From Desulfofustis sp964433645 (GTDB taxonomy: Bacteria; Desulfobacterota; Desulfobulbia; Desulfobulbales; Desulfocapsaceae), in NCBI GenBank assembly GCA_964433645.1, contig CAYSSK010000002.1, positions 1 through 64,000 of the forward strand: 64,000 nucleotides of DNA, read 5' to 3'. The translations under genes were made by a program, and so were the position numbers. This document shows, one piece after another, positions 8,006 through 16,774 of the stretch (its first letter is position 1; each line of letters starts with the position of its first letter). The notes under the pieces are model-generated. The model did not search any database, was not told the origin of the DNA, and saw only the letters and a list, made by a program, of their open reading frames with translations.

Positions 8006-9208
8006 ATGGACGTCTTCGTTGCCCGGCAGCCGATTTTTACCAGAACGAAGAAGCTGTTTGGGTACGAATTGCTCTTCAGGTCCGGCCTGAACAATGCATT
8101 TCCGGACCTTGATGGTGATGTTGCCACCTCGAATCTGCTCTCTTCATCTTTTTTTTCCGTCGGCATCGACCGGATTGCCGGGGGCCGGAAGTCGTTCATC
8201 AACTTTACCGAAGCGCTTCTGCTCCGGGGGACACCGTCTCTGTTCCCGCAGAATATGATCATGGTGGAGATCCTGGAAGACATCAGACCGAGCGCCGAGA
8301 TAATCGAGGCCTGCCGCCACTTGAAAAAAAAGGGCTACACGCTGGCCCTCGATGACTTCGTCTATGACGACTCTTTTGTCGAACTGCTGCCGCTGATCGA
8401 TATCGTCAAGATCGATTTCCGCCGGACACCGGAGCCGGAGATCCGCTCTCTGCTCCAGAAATTGCGGCCATTCTCCTGCCGCCTGCTCGCGGAAAAAGTT
8501 GAGAATTATGATGAATTCAACCGAGCGCGGGAACTCGGTTTCGCGTTTTTTCAAGGGTATTTTTTTTCCCGGCCGGAAGTGTTGAAGAACAGGGATATCC
8601 CGCAGAACAAGCTGACCATGTTACGGCTGATCTCTGAGATCAACACCAGTGAATTTGACGTAACCGCGCTGGAAAAGCTGATCAGTCGGGATGTCTCGGT
8701 TTCCTACAAACTTCTCAAATATCTCAACTCGGCCTATTTTTCCCGGCTCGCCCCACTCAAGTCGATCAGGCAGGCGATCGCCTTTCTTGGCGAGCGCGGC
8801 GTCAAATTGTTCGTCTCTCTTATCGCCACCAGCCAGTTGGCCGAGGACAAACCCGATGAATTGGTGCGCATGTCGATTGTCAGGGCCCGGTTTCTCGAGC
8901 AGCTCGGACCGAAGCTGGGACTCGATAGCGGCGAATTGTTCATGCTCGGCCTGTTTTCCCTGATCGATGCGATGCTCGACAACCCCATGGATGATTTGAT
9001 TGCCCGTCTGCCGGTCAGTGAGCCGATCCGTCAAGCCCTTGTCGAACGGGTCGGTCCGCTGGCCAAACCGTTGAGTCTGGTCGAGAGTTGCGAACGGGCG
9101 GATTGGTCGGCCGTTGATCGTTGGCGGCAGCAGCTGCAGGTCGACGAAGAGCAGTTGCAGGCCATGCAGCTCGACGCCATCGGCTGGGCGGACAGTTACG
9201 AAACCTGA
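8006..9208 (+). CDS. EAL-HDOD (YuxH-like) signalling protein
   Basis: This 400-residue protein has an N-terminal degenerate EAL domain (about residues 1-195) and a C-terminal HDOD domain (about 200-390). The usual E-A/V-L signature appears as YELLFR, and later catalytic metal ligands are not evident. It is therefore unlikely to hydrolyse cyclic di-GMP and probably acts by binding. LALDDFVYDDSF and FFQGYFFSRPE are typical of this architecture. HDOD domains lack HD phosphohydrolase activity and occur in regulators of motility, biofilm and cell cycle. The gene starts 21 bases after tsaE and may be co-transcribed with it. Confidence 0.88.
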   Translation: MDVFVARQPIFTRTKKLFGYELLFRSGLNNAFPDLDGDVATSNLLSSSFFSVGIDRIAGGRKSFINFTEALLLRGTPSLFPQNMIMVEILEDIRPSAEIIEACRHLKKKGYTLALDDFVYDDSFVELLPLIDIVKIDFRRTPEPEIRSLLQKLRPFSCRLLAEKVENYDEFNRARELGFAFFQGYFFSRPEVLKNRDIPQNKLTMLRLISEINTSEFDVTALEKLISRDVSVSYKLLKYLNSAYFSRLAPLKSIRQAIAFLGERGVKLFVSLIATSQLAEDKPDELVRMSIVRARFLEQLGPKLGLDSGELFMLGLFSLIDAMLDNPMDDLIARLPVSEPIRQALVERVGPLAKPLSLVESCERADWSAVDRWRQQLQVDEEQLQAMQLDAIGWADSYET

Positions 9209-9431
9209 CGGTTGGCGGGGATAGGCACCCTTCAGCGGGCCGGCGAGGAAAATCCGATGACATTGATGGTGTTTCACGGTACCCTGTGCGGCGAATAAAC
9301 AGTTCGCCCTGCGCCCATCTGGACGGGCCAGGCCTTTTTATCGCCGGCAGTGAGTACTTTGTTTCGATGAGGATCCCCGATCCTGCCGGTGCTCGCCGGA
9401 TGATAAGCGGCGGCCATGAATCGAGACGACC

Positions 9432-11183
9432 ATGAAAACGAACAGCATCATCTTTAACGATTGCTTCAAGACGTTTACCCGGGACCAGGACAAGGCCCTG
9501 TCGCCGGAGCAGACCATCGAGCGGTTTTTTCAGAAAATCGAGCGGCTAGATATCGATATCGTCAGCGAAGTCAAACGCATCGATAACGGCCGGTTGGATA
9601 TTCCGGTCTATTTCAGCGTCTGCACCGATGAAGCTCGGGCGTTGACCGGAACCAGGAAACAGATGGGCAAAGGGGCCTCGCCGATGCAGGCCAAGGCCTC
9701 GGCCTGCATGGAACTGGCCGAGCGCTTTTCGTTCTTTTCCTTCATCAACGACGACACCAACTTCGTCCGAGGCGATTACCGGCAGGTTCGCGATCAGGGG
9801 TATCAGGTACTGGATCCCGCCTGGTTGCTCAAATCAGTCGGGGACGAGCACCTCAGCGGCGATCAGCTCGAGGAACTGCTGTCCGGCATCCCGCTGCGCT
9901 GGACCGTGGCCACCCGGGTTGCGGATGGCGAAACGGTGCTCATCCCCTTTTCCTGGTTCTATGCAATCAACGAATTCAACGGCCCTTCGGCCGGCAACAC
10001 CATCGAGGAGGCGGCTCTGCAGGGAATCTGCGAGGTGGTTGAGCGGCATGTCTGCTCGCTGGTCAATCACTACCGGCTGGCGACGCCGCTCATCGACCTG
10101 GAGTCGGTTACCGATCCGGTTGCCGCAGAGCTGCTCGACAAATTCAAGCGCTGCAACATTGATCTTTATTGCAGTGATTTCAGCCTCGATACCGGTATCA
10201 GCACGGTGGGCGCCCTGGCCGTCGATCGCTCGAGTTTTCCGGAAGGCAGCGAGATCGTTTATACGGCCGGCACCACTCCCCACCCGGAAAAGGCTTTGAT
10301 CCGGGCAATCACCGAGGTCGCGCAGCTGGCCGGTGATTTCAATACCGGCGCCAATTACGTCGCTTCGGGGCTGCCCAAGCCATTGTCCATGGACGAGGTC
10401 CGGTATCTGACCGAGTCGTCGCAACGGACGAGCGTCGCTGAAATGGCTGATTTGTCCGATGATAATATGCGTGTCGAGATCGAGCGGTGCCTGCAGGCCC
10501 TGAAAGAGGTCGGCATGGAGGTTTTCATGATCGATGTCAGCCACCCGCGACTTGACATCCCGGCCCTTTATACGATAATTCCCGGCGCCCATTTCCGGGA
10601 GAGATCGGTCCGCCGGGACGCCGGACTCTATGCCGCGAAGCTGCTCAACGAACTGGTCGAAGACGCGGACCGCGCTGAGCTGCAACTCGACCGGATGGAA
10701 GCGTTGTTGCCCGAAGCTTATTATCTCTGGTTCTATCGGGGGATCGGTGCCTACAATCGACAGGAGCCGGAGCAGGCCCTGGCGTGTTTTCAACGGGCCC
10801 TGGAGTTGCGGCCGGAACAGGAAGATCTGCCGTATATCCTTTCCTACCAAGGGCAGGCGCTCAAAGACCTGCAGCGCTACGATGACGCCATCGAGGTGTT
10901 GCAGCGGGGGTGCAGGGAAGATGATGAGCGGCCGGATATCCACAACCTGCTCGGTTTCTGTTATTTCAAAAAACAGGATTTCCACATGGCGATCAGCCAT
11001 TTCGAACGGGCCGTGCAGCTCAACCCGTCGTCGGCGATGGATTACGCCAACCTCGGTGTCAATCATCGACGGCTCGGCCATCGGGACGAGGCGCTGCAGG
11101 CATTCACCGTGGCGCTGACGCTTGACCCCGGAATCGAATTTGCCCGCAGCCAGCTTGAAGAGATGCTCGGAGAAGATCGGTGA
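9432..11183 (+). CDS. YcaO-domain protein with C-terminal TPR repeats
   Basis: This 583-residue protein has a YcaO cyclodehydratase-type domain in roughly its first 400 residues, followed by four or so tetratricopeptide repeats. ATP-binding signatures of the family are visible: GKGASPMQAKASACMELAER and GNTIEEAALQGICEVVERH. YcaO enzymes phosphorylate amide carbonyls to install azolines, thioamides or amidines in peptides. A TPR tail suggests recruitment of a protein substrate. No precursor peptide, TfuA or dehydrogenase is visible nearby, so it is not an obvious RiPP cluster. The stop overlaps the start of the Sel1-repeat gene (TGATG), so the two are translationally coupled. The substrate is unknown. 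Confidence 0.85.
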   Translation: MKTNSIIFNDCFKTFTRDQDKALSPEQTIERFFQKIERLDIDIVSEVKRIDNGRLDIPVYFSVCTDEARALTGTRKQMGKGASPMQAKASACMELAERFSFFSFINDDTNFVRGDYRQVRDQGYQVLDPAWLLKSVGDEHLSGDQLEELLSGIPLRWTVATRVADGETVLIPFSWFYAINEFNGPSAGNTIEEAALQGICEVVERHVCSLVNHYRLATPLIDLESVTDPVAAELLDKFKRCNIDLYCSDFSLDTGISTVGALAVDRSSFPEGSEIVYTAGTTPHPEKALIRAITEVAQLAGDFNTGANYVASGLPKPLSMDEVRYLTESSQRTSVAEMADLSDDNMRVEIERCLQALKEVGMEVFMIDVSHPRLDIPALYTIIPGAHFRERSVRRDAGLYAAKLLNELVEDADRAELQLDRMEALLPEAYYLWFYRGIGAYNRQEPEQALACFQRALELRPEQEDLPYILSYQGQALKDLQRYDDAIEVLQRGCREDDERPDIHNLLGFCYFKKQDFHMAISHFERAVQLNPSSAMDYANLGVNHRRLGHRDEALQAFTVALTLDPGIEFARSQLEEMLGEDR

Positions 11184-11983
11184 TGCTGCCGGGCCGCTGC
11201 CGCTCGATGCTGACCGTGACCGGCATGATCGGCCTGCTGATGGCGGCGCTGCTGTGCGGTGATGTTTTCGCAGTCGATCGGCAGGCGGACGATCGGCGCG
11301 TGCAGTTTTTGAAGAACGAGGCGAAGCGCTTTTATTGGGGAATGGAGGGCAGGCAGGATTACCAGCGGGCTCTTGAGCTTTATGAACAGGCCGCGGCGCT
11401 CGGTGACGCCGAAGCGAGCTATATCGCCGGCGGAATGTACTATACCGCGAAAGGCGCGCCGAGAAACCTGGCCAAGGCCTTTGCCTACCTTGATTATGCG
11501 GCCGAGCAGGGGGAGAGTTCCCCGGATTCCCAGCGGGCGCTGGCCGAGTTTTACCTGCTCGGCAGTGTTGTTCCGCAAAATTTCGGGAAAGCGGTAGACT
11601 GGTATGAGCGGGCGGCCGCCGAAGGGGACACGGCGGCGCAAATAGAGCTCGGCTTCCTGTATTTCGTCGGCCGCGGCGTCGAACAGGATTTCGGCAGAGC
11701 ATACGAATTGTTTCGCCAGGCCGCCTACCGGAACAGCGGGATTGGCCAGTACAATCTGGGCATCATCTGGTACACGGGCAATGGCGTCGAACAGAGCGAC
11801 GTGACCAAGGCCTATGCCTGGTTCAGTGTCGCCGCCAGCAACGGCTTTGGTGACGGCGCCCAGGCCAGGGACTATCTGGCTACGGTACTGAGCGAAGCGG
11901 AGATCGCCCGGGGCCAGGACCAAGCGTCACGGCTTTACCGGGAAATAAGAGCAGGGCAAACCATATCGGACCAGACGCCGTGA
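11183..11983 (+). CDS. Secreted Sel1-repeat (TPR-like) protein
   Basis: This protein of about 266 residues has an N-terminal hydrophobic signal (GMIGLLMAALLCGDVFA). At least four Sel1-like repeats follow, with the A-x2-G-x2-x-A pattern in segments such as YEQAAALGDAEASYIAG, YERAAAEGDTAAQIELG and FRQAAYRNSGIGQYNLG. Sel1 repeats form alpha-solenoids for protein contacts in the periplasm or envelope. The ATG at 11183 overlaps the stop of the YcaO-TPR gene. A GTG three bases earlier is an equivalent alternative. The specific role is unknown, but the coupling hints at a shared process with the YcaO protein. Confidence 0.85.
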   Translation: MLPGRCRSMLTVTGMIGLLMAALLCGDVFAVDRQADDRRVQFLKNEAKRFYWGMEGRQDYQRALELYEQAAALGDAEASYIAGGMYYTAKGAPRNLAKAFAYLDYAAEQGESSPDSQRALAEFYLLGSVVPQNFGKAVDWYERAAAEGDTAAQIELGFLYFVGRGVEQDFGRAYELFRQAAYRNSGIGQYNLGIIWYTGNGVEQSDVTKAYAWFSVAASNGFGDGAQARDYLATVLSEAEIARGQDQASRLYREIRAGQTISDQTP

Positions 11984-12043
11984 CCGTGCCGTCCGTGCGA
12001 GCCGGCGGTCCGGTGACGCAGTGAAACGCAGCGTGAATCGTCG

Positions 12044-13030
12044 ATGATGAGAATCGCCATCCTCGCCATTACCGACAGGGGGCGGCACCTCGCCAGGACG
12101 ATCAGCAGCGGGGTAGCCGACTGTGACGTGCTGACCACTGAAGACGGAGTCAGAAACGCCATTGAAACAGCCTGGTACCGCTATGACGGGCTGATCTGCG
12201 TCATGGCCGCCGGCATCGTCGTCCGCTGCATCGCCGGGCTCTGCCGCGACAAGACCAGTGATCCGGGCGTGGTCGTCGTGGACGAGCAGGGCCACTATGC
12301 CGTATCGTTGCTCTCCGGCCACATCGGCGGCGGCAACGAACTGGCCAGACTGGTGGCACGGAGTTGCGGCGGCCAGGCGGTCGTTTCCACCGCCTCCGAC
12401 GTGAGCGGTCATACCGCGGTCGATCTGTGGGCGGTTGAACAACACTGCCGCATCGCCAACCCGCAGCAGCTTGCGGCAGTTACGACACGTCTGCTCAATC
12501 GCGGATTTATCCGGGTTTTTCGGGAGGGGCGGGATGTTGACCGGCTGCCCGATGATTTTCGTGACTGTGCCGCCGTCGAGGATGCCGATCTGGTCATTTC
12601 CCGCCAGTCCCCGGTTGATCAAGCCGTGCTTCATCTGCTGCCGTGCCGTTTCTTTATCGGCTTTGGCTGCCGGATGGGGGCCACGGAGAGCGACTTTGCC
12701 CGGGCCGTCGAAGATATGCAGCACCGTTTTGGCCTCGATCCGCGCAGTGTCGCCGGCGTTGCCAGTATCGACATCAAAGAGCAGGAGGCGGGGCTGCTGC
12801 AGATTGCCAGGCGGTATCGCTGGCCGATCCGATTTTTCTCCAAGGAGCACTTAAACCGCGTGGCCGTTCCATCGGCCTCGGCGAAGGTGTATGAGAAAAC
12901 CGGAGCGTATAGCGTTTGCGAAGCGGCGGCGATGCTCGCCGCCGGATCCATTGAAAAACCCGGTATATTGGTTATCAACAAAATAAAATGGAAAACAATA
13001 ACGGCAGCACTGGCGCAACGGGCCGACTGA
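12044..13030 (+). CDS. cbiG: Cobalt-precorrin-5A hydrolase
   Basis: This 328-residue CbiG opens the delta-lactone of cobalt-precorrin-5A and releases acetaldehyde during anaerobic corrin ring contraction. The N-terminal part carries VMAAGIVVRCIAGL, DPGVVVVDEQGHYAVSLLSG and HIGGGNELAR. The C-terminal domain has GFGCRMGA and the IDIKEQEAGL stretch. It is the first recognised gene of the larger cobalamin operon and begins 60 bases after the Sel1-repeat gene. An ATG three bases downstream is an equal start. I could not recognise a cobalamin riboswitch upstream. Confidence 0.93.
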   Translation: MMRIAILAITDRGRHLARTISSGVADCDVLTTEDGVRNAIETAWYRYDGLICVMAAGIVVRCIAGLCRDKTSDPGVVVVDEQGHYAVSLLSGHIGGGNELARLVARSCGGQAVVSTASDVSGHTAVDLWAVEQHCRIANPQQLAAVTTRLLNRGFIRVFREGRDVDRLPDDFRDCAAVEDADLVISRQSPVDQAVLHLLPCRFFIGFGCRMGATESDFARAVEDMQHRFGLDPRSVAGVASIDIKEQEAGLLQIARRYRWPIRFFSKEHLNRVAVPSASAKVYEKTGAYSVCEAAAMLAAGSIEKPGILVINKIKWKTITAALAQRAD

Positions 13031-13764
13031 GCGTCGTCGGCACCGGCCCCGGATCGCTGGCCTACCTTACCCCGGCGGCACGAGAGTCTTTGCGGGAGGC
13101 CGAGGTGGTGATCGGCTATCGAACCTATCTCGAACTCCTCGGCGACGTGATCGCCGACAAGGACGTCCTTGCCTCGACAATGATGCAGGAGGTTGACCGG
13201 GTCAGGAGCGCGCTGCTGCTGGCCGAGGGCGGCAAGAAGGTGGCGCTGGTCTCCGGGGGTGACCCGGGAATTTACGCGATGGCCGGCCTGGTTTACGAGA
13301 TGGCCGCCGAGCTCGACAGCCGGGTCGATATCAGGGTCATTGCCGGCATTGCCGCCTTAAGCGGCTGTGCGGCGAAACTCGGCGCCCCGTTGATGCACGA
13401 TTTCGCGTCGATCAGCCTGTCCGATCTGCTGACCCCCTGGGAGACGATTGAACAGCGATTGCAGGCAGCTGCTCTGGCGGACTTTGTCATTGTGCTCTAT
13501 AACCCGAAATCCAAAAAGCGTTTGCATCAATTGGGCCGGGCCATGGAGATCATCGGCGAACACCGGGAACCGACAACACCGGTGGGTATCGTCACGGCGG
13601 CCACTCGGCCGGGGGAGCGGGTCGTCGTTACCAGCCTCGAGGCCTTCGCTACGGAATTGATCGACATGCAGACCACGGTGATCGTCGGCAATTCCCATAC
13701 CTTCGTGTGGCGCGGCAAGATGATTACGCCGCGCGGTTACCGTAAAAAATATCGTCTGGATTGA
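12988..13764 (+). CDS. cbiH: Cobalt-precorrin-3 (C17)-methyltransferase
   Basis: This 258-residue tetrapyrrole methylase methylates C17 and drives ring contraction using SAM. It shows the nucleotide-binding glycine motif VVGTGPGS, the conserved VSGGDPGIYAMAGLV and VIAGIAALSGCAAKLGAPL. LYNPKSKKR and IVGNSHTFVWRGKMITPRGY are characteristic of CbiH/CobJ rather than of other ring methylases. The start lies 43 bases inside the end of cbiG, so the overlap is real if this ATG is used. With CbiG it defines the oxygen-independent route. Confidence 0.94.
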   Translation: MENNNGSTGATGRLSVVGTGPGSLAYLTPAARESLREAEVVIGYRTYLELLGDVIADKDVLASTMMQEVDRVRSALLLAEGGKKVALVSGGDPGIYAMAGLVYEMAAELDSRVDIRVIAGIAALSGCAAKLGAPLMHDFASISLSDLLTPWETIEQRLQAAALADFVIVLYNPKSKKRLHQLGRAMEIIGEHREPTTPVGIVTAATRPGERVVVTSLEAFATELIDMQTTVIVGNSHTFVWRGKMITPRGYRKKYRLD

Positions 13765-13771
13765 CAGCATC

Positions 13772-14362
13772 ATGCATATCTACCTGGTTCGACACGGGCG
13801 CACCACCGCCCCCGACGCCTATAACGGCAGCACCGATATCGCGCTGTCACCGGAAGGGCGGGAACAGGCTCGGCGCTCGGCATCGCTGCTCGCCTCGGTT
13901 GCCTTCGATGCCTGTTATTGCAGCCCGCTGCAACGCTGCCTCGATACCCTCGAGCTGCTTGAGGTGGCCGTCGACACGACGATTGCCGATGAACTGCGCG
14001 AGATCGATTTCGGCCAGTGGGAGGGATTGACCCTGGCCCAGATCGCCGAGCGTGACCAGGCCAACCTGGATCGCTGGCAGCAGCAGCGAGGGCGGTTTTC
14101 CTTTCCCGGCGGCGAGGGGATCGAGGTGTTCAGCCGGCGTGTCGCCGACTGGTTCGACCAGCTTGCTGCCCGCGGTCACCAGCGAGCCCTCGTGGTCACT
14201 CATGCCGGCGTCATCCGGCGGGCGCTCTGCCATCTGCTCAATCTCGGGCACGATCATGTGTATACCTTCGGAATCAAGGAAGCGGCTGTTACGCTGGTCA
14301 ACCGTCAGCCGGACTTCTGCACGCTCGAGTTTCTCAATCGCAGCGGAGATCACGATGGCTGA
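13772..14362 (+). CDS. cobC: Alpha-ribazole phosphatase-like histidine phosphatase
   Basis: This 196-residue branch-1 histidine phosphatase carries the phospho-acceptor motif LVRHGRT near the N terminus. It also has CSPLQRC, the acid/base region LREIDFGQWEG and the second histidine in VVTHAGVIRR. In the cobalamin pathway CobC removes the 5'-phosphate from alpha-ribazole phosphate or adenosylcobalamin phosphate. Its place between ring-modifying and nucleotide-loop genes supports this role, though the phosphatase family is broad. It starts seven bases after cbiH. Confidence 0.88.
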   Translation: MHIYLVRHGRTTAPDAYNGSTDIALSPEGREQARRSASLLASVAFDACYCSPLQRCLDTLELLEVAVDTTIADELREIDFGQWEGLTLAQIAERDQANLDRWQQQRGRFSFPGGEGIEVFSRRVADWFDQLAARGHQRALVVTHAGVIRRALCHLLNLGHDHVYTFGIKEAAVTLVNRQPDFCTLEFLNRSGDHDG

Positions 14363-14909
14363 GATCATTCTGGTGATCGGCGGAACGCGCAGCGGCAAGA
14401 GCGATTATGCGCAGCGGCGCGGCGAGGCGATTGTCGGCCGGAGGTGTTTTCTTGCGACCTGCGCAGCCGCCGATGCGGAAATGACCCGGCGGGTGGCGCG
14501 CCACCGGGCTGCCCGTGACCCCCGGGATTGGGCTACTGTCGAAGAGCCGTTGCGGCTGGGGAGGGCGCTGGAGAATCACCCGGGCTATGACGTTTACCTG
14601 ATTGATTGTCTGACGCTCTGGCTCAGCAATTTCCTGCATGAGCTGCCGTGGAGTTCTCTCGACGATCCGGAAACGCAGGTGCTGGCCGCGGTCGATGACC
14701 TGCTGCGGCAGCTCGGCACTACCGGCGGCAGAGCCATCCTGGTCAGCGCTGAAGTCGGCATGGGAATCGTTCCGGAAAACCGGCTGGCCCGCCTCTACCG
14801 GGATCTCATCGGCCGTTGCAATCAACGGATCGCCGCCCGGGCCGATGAGGTGGTGCTGGTCAGCTGCGGGTTGCCCCTCTGGTTAAAAGCAAACAAAGGA
14901 GAAGCATGA
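14355..14909 (+). CDS. cobU: Adenosylcobinamide kinase / guanylyltransferase
   Basis: This 184-residue bifunctional enzyme phosphorylates adenosylcobinamide and transfers GMP to it. The P-loop GGTRSGKSDYAQRR is at the N terminus, and IDCLTLWLSNFL and VSAEVGMGIVPENRLAR are diagnostic. The ATG at 14355 overlaps the cobC stop by eight bases, while a longer open frame upstream lies inside cobC and is not coding. It overlaps cobT by four bases, in a coupled cobC-cobU-cobT block. Confidence 0.95.
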   Translation: MAEIILVIGGTRSGKSDYAQRRGEAIVGRRCFLATCAAADAEMTRRVARHRAARDPRDWATVEEPLRLGRALENHPGYDVYLIDCLTLWLSNFLHELPWSSLDDPETQVLAAVDDLLRQLGTTGGRAILVSAEVGMGIVPENRLARLYRDLIGRCNQRIAARADEVVLVSCGLPLWLKANKGEA

Positions 14910-15970
14910 ATCAGCTGGAGAAGACCTGCCGGGAAATATTTCCGCAGGATAGTGAAATGCGCGAGACGGCCAAGACCCGGCTCGAACAGTTGGCGCTGCC
15001 GCACTGGGCCTTGGGGGATCTGATGGATCTGGCCGTCGAACTGGCCGGCATGACCCGATCGATGACCCCGTCGTTCAAGCGCAAAGTCGTTGTTACCATG
15101 GCCGGTGACCACGGGGTGGTCGCCGAGGGGGTCAGCAAGTTTCCCCAGGAAGTCACGCCGCAGATGGTTGTCAACTTCGTCAACGGCGGGGCCGGCATCA
15201 ATGCGCTGGCCCGGCAGGCCGGCGCCGAGGTGCTGGTGGTCGACATGGGAGTGAACAGCGATTTGAGCGCGCTCAGCCGGGGCGGCAAGATCATCGACAA
15301 GAAGGTGGGTCCGGGAACCAACAATATCGCCCGGGGTCCGGCGATGAGCATTGCCGCCGCCCGGCGCGCCGTTGAGGCCGGTATCGAAGTGGCCCGGTCA
15401 TTGCGCGATTACGACCTGCTTGGCACCGGGGACATGGGCATCGGCAATACCACGCCCAGCTCGGCGATCGCGGCGGTGCTGACCGGCCGGCCAGTCGAGG
15501 ACGTCACCGGCCGGGGCACCGGCCTCAACGACGAGCAATACCAGCGTAAAATCGCCATCCTCAAACAGATCCTCCAACGCCACCGCCCGGACCCGACCAA
15601 CGGGCTGGAGGTCCTCGCCGCGGTCGGCGGCTTTGAGATCGGCGGCATCGCCGGCCTGATCATCGGCGCCGCGTCGCAGCGCCAACCGGTCCTGGTCGAC
15701 GGGCTGATTTCCACGGCCGGAGCCCTGATCGCCTACCGGATCGAACCGTTCGTTCGCGACTATATCATCTGTGCGCATCGCTCGGTGGAGCCCGGTCACA
15801 AATACATGCAGGAGCTGCTCGGCTGGCCCCGGCCGCTGCTCGATCTCAACCTGCGTCTGGGCGAGGGGACCGGAGCGGCGCTGGCGATGAATATCGTCGA
15901 GGCGGCCCGGGCGGTGCTGGTCGACATCGCCACCTTTGATGAGGCGGCTGTCGCCCAGGCGGACAAATAA
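14906..15970 (+). CDS. cobT: Nicotinate-nucleotide:dimethylbenzimidazole phosphoribosyltransferase
   Basis: This 354-residue CobT activates the lower-ligand base to its alpha-riboside phosphate. Family signatures are VVTMAGDHGVVAEGVS, LGTGDMGIGNTTPSSAI and the catalytic glutamate segment RLGEGTGAALAM near the C terminus. Its presence implies use of a benzimidazole- or similar-type lower base, but the base itself cannot be read from sequence. GGAG precedes the ATG, and the start overlaps the cobU stop. Confidence 0.96.
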   Translation: MNQLEKTCREIFPQDSEMRETAKTRLEQLALPHWALGDLMDLAVELAGMTRSMTPSFKRKVVVTMAGDHGVVAEGVSKFPQEVTPQMVVNFVNGGAGINALARQAGAEVLVVDMGVNSDLSALSRGGKIIDKKVGPGTNNIARGPAMSIAAARRAVEAGIEVARSLRDYDLLGTGDMGIGNTTPSSAIAAVLTGRPVEDVTGRGTGLNDEQYQRKIAILKQILQRHRPDPTNGLEVLAAVGGFEIGGIAGLIIGAASQRQPVLVDGLISTAGALIAYRIEPFVRDYIICAHRSVEPGHKYMQELLGWPRPLLDLNLRLGEGTGAALAMNIVEAARAVLVDIATFDEAAVAQADK

Positions 15971-15972
15971 CC

Positions 15973-16761
15973 GTGCCGCCCCAGCACCGGGAAAGCATCG
16001 CCCGCCGGGCCGTCGGACACCCCGTCCGATCGTTTCTGGCAGCCCTTGGCTTTCTGAGCATCATTCCGGTCGGCGGCCGCGGCGCCGCCGGACAGCGCTC
16101 CTTTGCCGCCGCGCTGTTTTATTTTCCGCTGGTCGGCCTGCTGCTCGGAGGTCTGACCGCCGCCTTCTTCCTGGTCCTGCAGCCGATCCTGCCGCCCCTG
16201 GTGGTCGGCGCACTGCTGGCCATCCTGCTCAGCCTGTTGTCCGGTTTCATTCATCTCGACGGGCTGGCCGATACCGCCGACGGCTTTTTCAGCGGCACGC
16301 CCCGGGAGCGGTGTCTGGAAATCATGCGGGACAGCCGGGTCGGGGTCATGGGCAGTGCGGCGATCTGCTGCCTGCTGATCGTCAAGACGGCGGCGCTGGC
16401 TTCGATCGGTGGTGGCCAGATGGTTGCTGCGTTACTGGTCGCCGCCACCGCCGGCCGGGTCGCCATGGTCTGCCTGATGGCTCTGCTTCCCTATGCCCGC
16501 CGCGAATCGGGACTGGGGCTGCTGTTCTACAGCGACGCCACCCGGCAGGCGGCGGTTGTGTCGATCCTGCTGATGGTTCTGCTGACGCTCGTGCTGGCGG
16601 GCCCCAGGTCGGTGCTGATTTTCGGGATTGCCGCTCTCGTGCTGTTGTCGCTGGCCGCACTCTGCCGGAAAAAAATCGGCGGCGCCACCGGGGATACCCT
16701 CGGAGCGACCTGCGAGATGACGGAGACGGCGATCCTGACGATATATTCAATGACTCTCTGA
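15973..16761 (+). CDS. cobS: Adenosylcobinamide-GDP ribazoletransferase (cobalamin synthase)
   Basis: This 262-residue polytopic inner-membrane protein joins adenosylcobinamide-GDP to alpha-ribazole(-phosphate). The metal-binding signature FIHLDGLADTADGFFSG and MRDSRVGVMGSAA are clear, with several hydrophobic segments following. It starts at a GTG two bases after the cobT stop. That start gives an N terminus (PVRSFLAALGFLSIIPV) matching the family. Membrane association fits neighbouring CbiB. Confidence 0.95.
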   Translation: MPPQHRESIARRAVGHPVRSFLAALGFLSIIPVGGRGAAGQRSFAAALFYFPLVGLLLGGLTAAFFLVLQPILPPLVVGALLAILLSLLSGFIHLDGLADTADGFFSGTPRERCLEIMRDSRVGVMGSAAICCLLIVKTAALASIGGGQMVAALLVAATAGRVAMVCLMALLPYARRESGLGLLFYSDATRQAAVVSILLMVLLTLVLAGPRSVLIFGIAALVLLSLAALCRKKIGGATGDTLGATCEMTETAILTIYSMTL

Positions 16762-16774
16762 AGATGTGTAGCCA

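Noticed and set aside
9834..11702. 622-codon open frame on the minus strand
   Set aside because: It is antisense to the YcaO-TPR and Sel1 genes, has low-complexity Arg/Pro composition and shows no known motif.
11984..12043. Possible cobalamin riboswitch before cbiG
   Set aside because: The gap is only 60 bases and no B12-box-like sequence is visible. The region before cbiD holds a tRNA and a hairpin only.
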